Below, piece after piece: positions 41,001 to 54,000 of a DNA stretch of 64,000 nt. The notes beneath the pieces were generated by a model. The model was not told the DNA's origin. It saw only the letters and a list, made by a program, of their open reading frames with translations, and searched no databases. Source of the stretch: Lutjanus erythropterus (taxonomy: Eukaryota > Chordata > Actinopteri > Lutjaniformes > Lutjanidae); the NCBI GenBank assembly GCA_020091685.1, contig CM034591.1:13216833-13280832 (forward strand), read 5' to 3'. A program made the translations under genes and the position numbers. Each line of letters opens with the position of its first letter. Position 1 is the stretch's first letter.

Positions 41001-44000
41001 GTGGTTGAGGCCATAGATTCTAACTCACACAAGCCTCAGTCAGATAAAGGATCAATGAGTGAGTCAGACTAGACTAACAAATTAAATTTAACAACCCAAG
41101 GGATGGAGAGGGGGGGTGGCAGGTTAACAAAGGGGATGCATTTGGTCATTTTGCCAACAATGCCCCTTCAAATGGCCTACTGTCACTCTCCCTCTGGTTC
41201 TTCTTCAGTGTTTCCTTCAGTCTCTCATGTTTCATTACTTTTGTCCTCTCTGCGTGTTTGTGTGTTAACCCTTAGATATCCGAGTGAACTACTGCTACAC
41301 CAAGTTTGAAAATGGGCGCTGCCTGGCTCCAAAGCCTCAGAACACCTCCAAGGCAGAGTGCTGCTGCACGGCGATGCCAGGTCAAGGCTGGGGAGACCCC
41401 TGCGAAATCTGCCCCAGCAAAGGAGAGGGTGCGTACTGTACACCTCCTATCACAGAGACACGCACGTATACGAGGAAAACACTCTTACATATGTGTATTA
41501 TTTAACGGTATTCTGATTTTTCCAGAGGCGTATCCTCTTCTCTGTCCCAATGAGGGGTATCAACGGGGAGATGACGACAGTCCAATAGGTGTGTCTGTGT
41601 CATTAACTCTTAATCTTCACTGTTCTGCATCTCTGTTATAGTTGCATCCTCTTTATGCCAATATTTTTTTTTTATTGTAGATATTGATGAGTGCCTCAAT
41701 AACCCTTGCATTAATGGACAGTGCATCAACACAGACGGCTCTTTCCGTTGTGAATGTCCCATGGGATACCGTCTGGACATCAGTGGAGTCAGATGTGTAG
41801 GCAAGTTTACCCTCTGTTTTGTCTCTTTATCCTCATCTCCCTTCTCTCTTTGTCTCTGGCTTATTGTCTGACTGATTTAGTCACCTTGTAGATGTTAAAG
41901 GGATGTTTGAGGTTATTTAAAGTGGGACTGTATGAGGTATTTATCGATGCACCAGCATGGAAGCAAAGCAATGTGATGTTATGGCGAGGACCAGCAGTAA
42001 AAAGTATTTTTGCCACATAAAAAAAATGAAAGTCATTTTAAAGGTATGCTATATTGGAAGACTTTGCCATCACACGGCTCTTTTGCCAATGGAAAACTTC
42101 AGTTGTGTAAGCCAAATATTGCTCTCTGTAAATCAACCAAACTTCACAGGTAAAATTAGTTATTTTACCTCACAGAACACGAGAGTTTGTGGTCCACTGC
42201 TGCCTCAATCAGTTAGTTTGTTTGTGTTATTGTGTGACTTTGGTGTTTTAAAAAGATATTTCAGATTCACCAAAGTCACACAATAACACAAACAAGCTAA
42301 CAGATCGATGCAGTGGTAGACCAGCAACTCCCCTGGACTGCGAGATAAAAGTTCTAATTTTGCCTATGGAGTTTGGTTGGTTTGGAGAGAACAATATTTG
42401 ACTTATATAACGCTGTTTTCCTGCCAGAAAAGGCTGTCTGATGGCAAAGTAAAGTGGTAAAAAATATTCTGAACACAGTGTACGCTTACACTGATATAGA
42501 TTTTTTTTTTAGGTGGACCTTTTTAAGTGGCTAAAATACCTTTTGTTGCTGACCCTGTCCACTGTAGTATGTTGCTTAATTTCCACGCTGGCACTCCTCT
42601 CTGCTTCTTCAAACTGGGGGTGTGCTGACCGCAAATTAACGAAAAAATACCTCATTCCACCCCACATCAAATAATCTGAACTATCCCTTTAATCTAAGGC
42701 TAACATGTTTAACGAGGTTTATGTAACTCTCTTCAATACAGACACTGACGAGTGTGACATCGGTAATCCCTGCGGCAACGGCACATGCACTAATGTCATC
42801 GGTGGCTTTGAGTGTACATGTGATGAGGGCTTTGAGCCTGGACCAATGATGACCTGTGAAGGTATGTAATTAGTAATTTTTGTTGAAGTGTGTACTTACA
42901 TTATCCCAAATGTTTACAACAATGTTCAAACACAGAGAAATCCGTAATATATTCAAGGTCCAGTAAAACAGGGAATATTTTGGATACATCTGAGAGTGAG
43001 GAGGGAAGCTGACAAACGTGACTAAATGTAATGAATGAATGAATTAAACTTTAATATTACCTCGTCTATGATCCCACGGTACTTTATGACATCATCAAAC
43101 TAGATCTTTTGTTATTGTTTTATGTGGTAGAGACCCCCAGCAGCAGAACTTAAATATTGTGCTTTAATTATAATTTAATTGTTTGTTAACAGTGAATTAC
43201 CTATTAACTAAAGTTTAGTAGTGATTATAAAATGTTACCGTAGTCCGTTGGTACCACTCTAACTTGTTGTCTCTCTGTTCTTTGTCCAGACATCAATGAG
43301 TGCGCCCAGAATCCTCTGCTCTGTGCCTTCCGCTGCGTGAACACGGTGGGCTCGTACGAGTGCAAATGTCCCACAGGCTATGTGCTACGTGAGGACCGCA
43401 GGATGTGTAAAGGTACTACAGTAAAGTGACTCACTCATTCACTCACTCACTCAGCTTTCTCAGTCAGGATCCATTTACTTGGAAAGTGTTGGTAGAAAAT
43501 AAACCGAGTGCCTCATAGACGGAGACGTGCTGGCCCCATCCATAAAGTTACATAACACACTATCTCTGTGAGATCCTCGAGGGCTCTCTGTCTCGGACGA
43601 ACTTAAAACATTCTCTGGAAACTGTAAGCGGCCGAGTCACTGTTTACACCTCCGCTCTCCCAGATAGCCCCGGCTCCATGGCAACGGTTGTATTTGGAGG
43701 GAAGCGGCGAGACAGGAGGAACTTCTCAGTGTCTATAGCGTCACTGTTTACATTAGAGCTCCAAACAGACCACCGGCCCTCCCACTACTCGCCTGTTAGC
43801 ACTACACAGCTCAGTGTTGGATTGGGCAGTTACATTAAACTCTGGAGTGTGTCTGAGTGTCTGTGTTACATCACTGCTGTAATCACTGTACACATAGATG
43901 TCCTCATACTTGTGCGTCCTCTTAGGCTCGGTTTACTGTTTGTTTTCCAGACCAGAATGAGTGTGAAGACGGTATAGATGACTGCGCCAGCAGAGGCATG

Positions 44001-45012
44001 ACCTGCAAGAACCTGATTGGTACATACATGTGCATCTGTTCCCCCGGATACACACGCCAGCCCGGCGGAGACGGCTGCATGGGTAAGGATATCAGAGCAT
44101 CCCACACCAGGAAGTAATGAACCAGCATTCAGGTTTATGGCATCAAATCTTGACTTTACATCGCGTAAGATAAATCTGTTTTAATACTCATCCACCTTTG
44201 TGTAACAGTGTGCAAAGTTAGGTGTATATCCTGGATTTAATTCTCTCTAAAGAGTCGTTAACCCCCTATATACTGTCCTGGTAATTAGTGGACATTTGTC
44301 ACTGTCATAAAGATTATTAAAACCTCTTACAAACCCAAATTGGTAAATATTTACATAGATGGATAGACAGCTTTGAACTTTCTTATACCAAAGCATATAT
44401 ACAACACAAACACAAGACTTACATGACTTAGAGAAAACGTGTAGAAAAAGGGACAAAGCAGATATTAAGAAAGACAAAAGAATTTATAAAATAAAACACT
44501 GTTGAACAGAAGCTCAAACTGTTCCCAACTGCGTGTTCATAAATAAGATATCCTAGGTACAGTAATGCATTCTTGTGAACGAGGATGGCATCCCATTTTT
44601 CAAAGTCTTAAAAGTGATAAATGAAATCCACAACTTACTATAAAATAAATGGTAAGTTGTTGGTTAAACCAGAAGAACCCAACATAATTAAACAGATAAA
44701 TTACTTTATGTGTGTAAGTATTTATAACACAGGACAGTTTGGACTAAACCCTGTCACAAGCTTAGACATCATGCAATAATTCAGAGATACAAACTCGAGA
44801 ATCTGATGAGTGAATGAGGAAATATGAACACAGTATGTATGTTCTAGAGGTCGGCTACCAATCCACCCAAACGACTGCTACAAGAATGTGAAATTTGATA
44901 AAAGGCCGTAAGAAATATTGGGGTGTGTGTGATGTGTGGAACTTCCACTTTAGCTTCCTGGAAATATAACACTAAGTCTTGTGTGACAAATATTTACATT
45001 TTATCTTTACAC

Positions 45013-45064
<52 letters not shown>

Positions 45065-48000
45065 TGTGTTAGATCTGAACGAGTGTACAGCCAAACCAGG
45101 TATCTGTAAGAACGGCCGCTGTGAGAACACAGTTGGAAGCTACCGCTGCAGATGTGACCAAGGATTCAGCCCCAGCCCCACACAGACTGAATGTATCGGT
45201 ACGTACGTGGTTTTAAATTTATAGATTTTGATCTTACCGTATATGTTTTTTTTTTCCCGCTGTGATGTAACTTCACTTTTTTGAGTTCAGCATCAGATTT
45301 AATCAGGATTTGTTGTGTCCTCATTGCCTCTTTAATTTGGTTCAGAAGATTCTTCTTGTATCGTATTCTTATAGTTTTTATTGTTTCTGTGTCAAAAGTT
45401 TGCAAATAACCTTCAGGTGTCACAAATTATTAAAATAATTGAACAGGATCCAATCACTCGGACAGGTTTGTTTTGTTGTTGATTGCTAAATATGATGTGC
45501 TGTTAAAAGTCCAGGTGTAATAAGCTGTAGCTTCAGCCTCCACCTTTTTTCAGACTGCAGAAGTGTCTGATTTGTCAAATTACTTTGCTGTAAGATGATC
45601 TCATATAAGGCAGATAAAATACAAATAAAACATCAGACTCTTTAATATAAAACAGATAAAAATGCAAAATATATGGAAATGCATATGCAAATGCTGTTCT
45701 AGATTTTGTGGCTGTTAAATTTAAAATAGAAATGTTTTCTGTTGTTGAATCCTGGCACACTTTCTGAAAAAGTGATTCGCCATCTCAGTGGAAATTTAAC
45801 TATGCCATGACAGCCTCCACTGTCTCGTTAAAAAACATGTGTCTGTTCCTGTCAAGATAGGAGCAAGGAAATCCTTTCAAAGCCTTCCTCCCTAATCTAA
45901 ATATATACTTCTTCTGGATAGACACGATGTGCTGAGGTTGGTGAGAAAAACTCCTGGGAGATTTTGTAAACTCTGTGGTTATCTTCCTCCTTACAGACAG
46001 CAGTGATAGAGCGGTGTGCGTTATCTTTTAACGTCTGGTTCTCTGAGGCCACGTTCTGTCTGGGTGGTTTGGTCTGCGCCTTCAGGCCTTGTTTGTCTCG
46101 CCCTCACATTTGTCTCGATGTCTGTCTCGACCTCCAGATAACCGCGAAGGCTTCTGCTTCACTGAGGTTCTGACCACTCTGTGTCAGATGACTTCTAGTA
46201 ACAGGAACTTGGTGACCAAGTCCGAGTGTTGCTGTGACGGAGGCAGAGGCTGGGGAACCAACTGTGAGCTCTGTCCACTGCCCGGGACCACTCAGTACAA
46301 GAGGATGTGTCCTCTGGGACCTGGATTCACCACTGATGGCAGAGGTATCTGTCTGTCTGTCTGCTGAGGAGACTTGAGTTTACATTAAATATCACTGTGA
46401 AAAAACTGAGAATCAATCAACATTATCTACAGTTAATGAGCATACTTTTATCTGAAATCTTTTTTTTTTTGATGAATAGAGCTAAGATGAAGTGGGTTTT
46501 CAAAACTACATTTCCACATTAAAATGTAGTTTTTGTTGAGTTGTAAACTTGCATTAGCCTAAATGTTTCTAACAATGTTCAAAAGCAGAGAAATCTGTAA
46601 TTTATTCAAGGTAACGGTGTGTTTCCTGCTAGCCATTGCTAGTTAGCTGCTAATTGCTATAACTTCTGGAAAAACACATGATATGTCAGAGAGAGAGGAA
46701 GGTAATGACTGAACGTGGCTAAACGTAATATGAATAAAACTTAAATACTACCTTGTCAGTGAACATGATCCCATACCACTTCACGTCATCAAACTGCATC
46801 TTTTGTTATTGTTTTAATATGAGAGAGACCCCCTGTGGCAGAATTTACATATTGTGCATTTAAATCTAAAACCGATAGTTAGTTGACAGTCTAAAATGAG
46901 GTAGTTTTGCAGTATTTAGCCAGAAAACCACAAGGCACAAGTACTTTGCGTGTTTATTTCTTAATTAAATAAGATTTAATTAATTTAATTAAAATTCAAA
47001 TTACTTTAATTTGATTCTGAGGGGCAACTGCAGAGGCACATCTAGTAATAATTAACAAGAAAACACAATACATGAAAAAAGTTTTGCTTTTACTTAAAAA
47101 AAATTAAAAAGAGAAAAACAACATACAAAACATTCAGTGCAGCAATGCTGATTAGAGTCATGCATTGTATGGCATGCAGTGCAAAATAGGTTATACACAT
47201 GATCATACTGAAATAATACTAATTATAGTATAATTTAGTATACACAGTATACATATTGATGGGTAATTCTGTAATTCATTGGGGAATCATAATGTGGCCA
47301 TGAAACCACTGGTTTCTATTCATCTTAGTCATTTGCAGTAGAAAACTGGACTAATTTTTAAAACCTTTCTTGGTTGTTACAGCAGCATCCAAGACGTAAA
47401 ACTCACCTGCATGATGCCGTTGCATTTATCTGCCATGATATCAGCAGATCAGGCCGAGAAGACAACAAGAAAACTTTCAAATGCTTTAAAATGGTTTTGC
47501 ATGACAGTGTTTTCCAAACTGGTCCCTGTGCCCACAATTTCCATTACCATTTTAAGATACCTTAAAAAATAAAGCAGCGAATTGTTCAAGGTGATTGATT
47601 ATCTTAACGAGTTTCAGGTCTTTGCAGGTTAAACTACTGGGGGATGATTCAATTAGATTTCTATAAATTTCATAACATAAATTCGTCACAAACAGTCAAC
47701 TCTATGTGAGCACTGGCCTTGCAAGGTTCAAGATAATTTAGGACAGTAGATGGTGTGTTGAGCTATTATCAATGAAAAAACAATGAAAAAGACATGCATA
47801 TCCATATACCCAATTGGATGGATGCTGCATCATAAAAATGCCTTAATAACGAGAGACCTGCACACCAAAGAGCTCTCATATTAAGCATTTATTTGTCTGA
47901 CGTTTCGAGCTCCAGTCTGCTCCTGAAGTGGTCTGTGGACGAGCCTGGGGCTCGACATTTGGTAACAAATGTCTATATTAACACCATCATTCATGTGTTT

Positions 48001-51000
48001 CATCACAGTACAGAAATATCATTTAGTTTACAGCTCAAAACTATGTTTAAGTGTGCAATACCTCCCACTCTGTATACTGAAGTTACTGGAAAGCATCCAG
48101 ATGAAAAGTAGGACATCAATTGTTATGGTTTGTAAATTTGTCAGCAGTAATTTGTACAGATGAAACCGCTGATATGGTCCTGATATTGGTGTTAAATTAA
48201 CAGATGGTTGTTGTTAGCTGATTTAATCACTTGCAAACCATTAATTTTTAGTTTGCCAGTAAAATCAATACTTTCATACTTGAGGCAACAGTAATGCATG
48301 ACTAGATGCGTAGAACAATATTTCCCGGAGGTGCTGCAGAATTGGGGCACACAGCTGTTATTCACTATTAAAAATCCAGCTCTTGGCAGGTTTTTCTCTC
48401 AAAGGAATTAAGACTTCGAGTACATGCTGTATCTGGAGCTAACTTCTCTTGTTTCTGTCCAGATATTGATGAGTGTCGCGTGATGGGCAACTTGTGCAAG
48501 AACGGTCAGTGCACCAACAGTGTGGGCTCCTACAGCTGCACCTGCAAACCTGGCTACACTACTGACATCACCGGCACGCTGTGTGTGGGTAAGGCTTAAT
48601 TCCACCTCCAACACTTACACTTTATGGACTCTTTTCCTACCAAACCGACCTCCCGTCCTCATTCCTGCTGTCTAGTAAAGAGCTGAAACTACGTGGGTGG
48701 ACGGCCCACACACTCCTCTGAAAAATGCAGCCCGAGTCTGTCTGTCTCATCATCTCCCCTTATGGAATTTCTGGCTCCAGGATCAAACTCTCACTCTTTC
48801 TCTGTCTCACCCTCTCCCTCTAGATGTGGATGAGTGCATACAGGCACCAAAGCCCTGTAACTTCATCTGTAAGAACACAGAGGGAGGCTACCTCTGCTCC
48901 TGCCCCCGCGGATACATCCTCCAAGAGGATGGAAAGAGCTGCAGAGGTGACCCACACACACACACACAGCAACAACAACAAAACCTCTGAATACTCAAGA
49001 GTAAAGGGCTTATTTGAAGTGGGGTTGTATGAGATACTTTTCAATACTCCGTGTATTACTTACAGTACATGGTGATCGACATGCCTCAATGCCTCAATTA
49101 ACAATGTACTGCTGTGAACAGGGTCAGCAGAAAAATGTATTTTAGCCACTTAAAAAAAAGATCAATATCAGTTTAAGTGTATGCTATATTTAGAATATAT
49201 TCACCACTTTACCTTGCTATCAGACAGCCTTTATATTAACCAAATATCACTCTCTCAAAAGCAACAAGACTCAGTAATTTTACCTTGTAGAACATGGTAG
49301 TTCCTGGTCTCCCGATGTGTGACTTCAGTGTTTTAAAACTTGTGTTCGGATTCACCAATGTCACACAACAAGCCAAACTAACTAACAGATTGAGGAAGCA
49401 GTAGAAGAGAAACTCCTGTGTTCTGTGAGATAAAATTGCAAAAGGAGTCTGTTTGCTGTGGAGAAAGCGATATTTGGTTTATATAATGGCGGTGTGCTGT
49501 GTGACGCCAAGGTAAAGTGGGAAAATATTCTAAATATATTCTAATATATTTTTCCTGCTGACCCAGTCAACAGCAGTACATTACTTTTTGATTAGTTTAA
49601 GGTTAAACTTTATTGTCCACGATGAGGAAAACTGTCTTTGGCTTCACCTCAGTCAACTTGGGTTACAAATAAGACAGTAGTACAAAACAGGACAATTAAT
49701 AATATAAAAAATAATTACTTATCCATGATGTAGAAAGGATGGAGGATTTGCTGATTTTCTTTGTCATTCATGACAGTAAATGAAGACTCTTTGGGTTTTG
49801 GTTGGACCAAAGAAGCAATTTGAAGATGTCACTTTGGGCTCTGGGAAACTGTCAGTTTTAGTTAGACAGAACAATTAATCGTATAATTCTGAAAATAATT
49901 GGCAGATTGATTGATAATGATAATAATCATTAGTTGCATCATTCTTTAGCTTCCTACACCAGAACTCCTGCTGCTTCCTCAAACTGGGGGCGTGTTGATC
50001 ACCATCTAATGTAGGTAATACGCTGACAATGGACATGTACTTCAGACAACAATCTGAACTATCCCTTTAAGCCCTGTGCTTCTCAGATCAGTTGAGTTCA
50101 GTGCTCTTGGATAGAGAGCTCTGTTCTCGCAGTGAGCAGCAGCAGCAGCAGTTATTTGGCTGCGAGACAGATTCCCTCCTGGGGACAATAAAGTTTAAGT
50201 CGAAGTTCTTGCTTGACTTAGTTTCCAGGTGAGAGCCACTCAGAGTGCTGAGTGGACCCTCTGCTCGCTGTCCCGAGACGCTCCATTTGGATCAGCGTGT
50301 CCACATGCATGTCTTCGCTCATGTACCCAACACACAGGCCTGTGACACGGTGCATCTGGCTGTGCCTCTGTTTATGAGGCTTGTTTGTCAGTCCAAACAA
50401 GTGTGCACACGGTGTTCAGTTTTTTAGGGGCTCTTTCATCTTTATTTACCATAGCTTTAGTTTCCCCCTCTACAGTCCCCCTCCGTGTTTCCGGTGTCTG
50501 GTTCATTTGCAGTTCATTTGTAGGTCAGTGACTGTAGAAGGACTGGAATTTGACTCACAGAAAAAGAAAGAGCAGCCCCCATACACTACAGCAGTCTGAT
50601 ACGAGTCCAACCACTTAAACGCACCATATAAACTACTCAGCAGTTTGAACTTTTCTGCTCCATTTATATCTGATTTCATGTCGTTCAACGTCTCCTCTTT
50701 TTCAGATCTGGATGAGTGCTCAACCAAGCAGCACAACTGTCAGTTCTTATGTGTTAACACCATCGGTGGCTTCACCTGCAAGTGTCCTCCTGGCTTCACC
50801 CAGCATCACACTGCCTGCATCGGTAAATAAACACGTTTCTTTTCACGTAATGGTTTATTTAAAGCAGGGACAGTTTACAGTGAATGTGCTGCACCAGACA
50901 CAGCACAATGCTAATTTTCATCTGTTGTCCCCAGGGGTACATACTGCATAAAATGTAAAAATTAAGTTCATATAACACACATAAATACACCTGTATGCAT

Positions 51001-54000
51001 TTAGAGAGGCATAACCAGACCTTAATGACAACATGACTCTATGAAACATTTTAATATTAGTTTCTGATTAAAACAAATACACTTTCTGATATTTGTCAGG
51101 ATAGTGTTCCACTGTTTTGTTGCTGTAGCTGAAAAAGCAGTTTGAGCTAATTTTTTTGAGCAATGCTCTATATAGCACTCTCCCCTCATGGATGATGTTG
51201 TTTGCCTTATTTCACCATGATGAGTTGTTAGAATAATTGCTTTAGGTGTTGGAGGAATAAAGCATACAGTATCTATATTGATTTATTTATTTGGTTTATT
51301 TAGGGGCAATGCACATTAATAAACATCAGTATAATTGCGTAAAAAAGGCTAATTTTCATCTGTAGTCCCTGGATGGATGTTTGGAAGTCACCCTAAAAAA
51401 ATTAAATTAAAATTACAAAGTTTTTCATCATTTATCATTTGCAAGCGTGCAGAACAATAATCTTATATAAATAAACTAACACTGGTCCTAAAGAAAAAAC
51501 GTAGTAAGTTGTATTTTTGCATGCAGAATATCAAAATACTCCAAATCCAAATATTTTTATAGAACTGTATGTGTATTATGTTGTCATAAGACAAAATTCA
51601 GGCTACACTTCTGTACCGTCAAATATGGGGACACAGTTTGGTCTTCGGTGCATCTTTTTTTTTTACAGTTTCTTCCAGCCGAGCTCATAAAAGATCCCTG
51701 AAGCTCCCTCTTGTTTAACCTTTACTGACTCTCGCTCAGAGTTAATGGCCTCCGGCTGATATCACACTGATCTTATTAGGCTCCACTGGTTTGGAGTCAT
51801 GGCAGCTTAGCAATGCTCTGTTATGGAACTTTGCAGTGCATCACCATGACAACCACAAGCTTTTTTTTTCCAGACCATAAAGCAACTCCCATGACCTCAC
51901 ATAAAGTCAGAGAGACAGGGAACCCTCAGTTTTGACTGAAGGAATAACCCTCAGGCACATGACAGACAGTAGGTGTGGATGTGTTCCTGATTTAGGAGGA
52001 AAGATGGTCGCAGAAACATGAGTGAGACATAAAACACTAAATCAAACCTCAGTAACCACTGCGGATGTGTTTAAGTGTAGGACACTGAACTCCTTCAGGC
52101 CAGGCGCTCACTGGCTAAAAATACTGTAAAATACTGTAGAAGCTACTGTACTGTAAATACTGTATAGATCTTGTCATTCCTTCCAATATATCTGATCTCC
52201 AAGCTGCTGCTGTGAAATCTGATTGGCCACCCAATTATCCTCAAGTATGATTGGCCATCTGTCCAATAAGAGGCGGGACCTTAGTCTGAACCAACTGTTC
52301 GAGGATCATGTGCATTGTTTTCTTTTGCATGTAGCCTACTTTTACATTTTTTTATACAGTTAATTCACTTTTTTGATCATTTTACATCACAAAGTTGAAT
52401 AATGAGATGTTAATGAAAGATAAATAAACATAAATAAATAAATAAATCATGAAAATAAAACTTCATGGTGGAGTACTGAGGGCAGAGGTAGAATGGAGGT
52501 ATAATTTCTTTTTGAGGACTTAAAGAATAAAGTGTAGAAGCTTTATATTACATTTATTATGATTGGTAGGAGTATTTCTTTTTTAAATTAACAAGTTAAA
52601 CACAGGAATATAAGAAACTAAGATACTATAATGGTAGTAAGTATGGTAAAGTAAATATGAGAAGTGTAAATTATTGCTAATCCGACAATTGCACTTGTGC
52701 ATACATGTGTGCACATGCACATATTTCATGGCACCTGTGCATAAGTCAGTGCCCCGCATTTGCCACCCCGGTCCAAAAAAGTCTGGAATTGCCCTCGTCC
52801 AGCTGTAGCAGGGCTCTTACCCGCTCACCTCCTCTCCACTGGGGGCAGTGTATTATTGTCATGGGTGATGCATGTTTCAGCAACAATGCCAAAAAAAATA
52901 GCTGATTAAAGGAGAAAAGTAGCAAAGTTTAAAGAAGCTCCCAACAGAAACATGTTCCGTGTGTTGATAATCCTAATATATCATGCTTGGGTGCTAACAA
53001 AAAGGAAAAAGGACGGTGTTGCCTTGCTTTTGCTGCCATCCTGACAAAGCGCTCCGGTGCTTTCACTTCTTGTAAAGCAGCTGTACAGCTGTGATAAGTC
53101 GTCCAGTTTGCAGAGCTTACAAAGCACTACATTGATGGCTCTCTCTCTGAATACTACCTTAACCAGATGCAGCACTTCATGGTGACACGCTGACATGTTA
53201 TTCAAATCGATGTTTTTCTGTAACAGATTATATTGATTACATTGATGAATCACCCCAGCCCTACTTTAAAGCCAAATAACGCTAAGGGAAAAGTAGACCC
53301 TCCCTCTGTGTTTTGGGGCAGTATGTCCCACATGTTGACTGTTCAGCATACAAAAATGTAACAGACTTGTAAAATCTCAACCAGCTGTGAACAGACCAAA
53401 ATCACAAATTAAACAGCTGACATTTAGAGATTACAGCCTTCTCCACTTTGATCTTTGTTGCTAAACAGCTTCAACTACATGATTGTGTTCAGATTTGCAA
53501 AGATTCAAATCTCAACAGATAAACATGTGACAAAATAATCTTGTGATTATCTATTATGTGCTTTGAGAGGCTCGCTTTACTACCCTTTGTTCTGGGGAAA
53601 GCTTGTAAATGGACATTGGTTTTAGATTATTTCATGATGACTCAAATGTTTGTGATAATGTCTTCTGGTCTGAGATTAATTCGGTAGGTGAGAGATTTTA
53701 TTCCTAAACCCTTGTAGAGCGTGAGAGAGGTCCTCGATGACCTGCCCCATTTTCCAAGGCCAACGTCGACTGTCCGCAAATTTTTAAAATGACTCAGCGC
53801 ATCCAGATCGGGGTCATAATCAGCCTTTATATTGTGCTTCCTGTTTTACCCCCGTCTGAACCTTCCCTCCTCTCTCTGCAGACAACAATGAGTGTGCATC
53901 AGACCCCAATCTGTGCGGCACCAATGGCATCTGCCAGAACACTCCGGGGAGCTTCAACTGTGACTGCCAGCGAGGATTCTCATTAGATCCCGGCGCACAA

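Larger units (their letters stand above)
35769..41275 (+). other. fbn1: fbn1 intron, cbEGF31/TB6 (5.5 kb)
   Basis: Contains a family B fold-back (37119-37530), a hAT-like element start at about 39728 with a family C MITE inserted in it (39868-40190), and a MITE at 40547-40857. TG/CA-rich patches lie near 36030, 39120 and 39305. Around 38160-38225 'ccagaaagc' is repeated several times. No coding exon. Confidence 0.65.
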
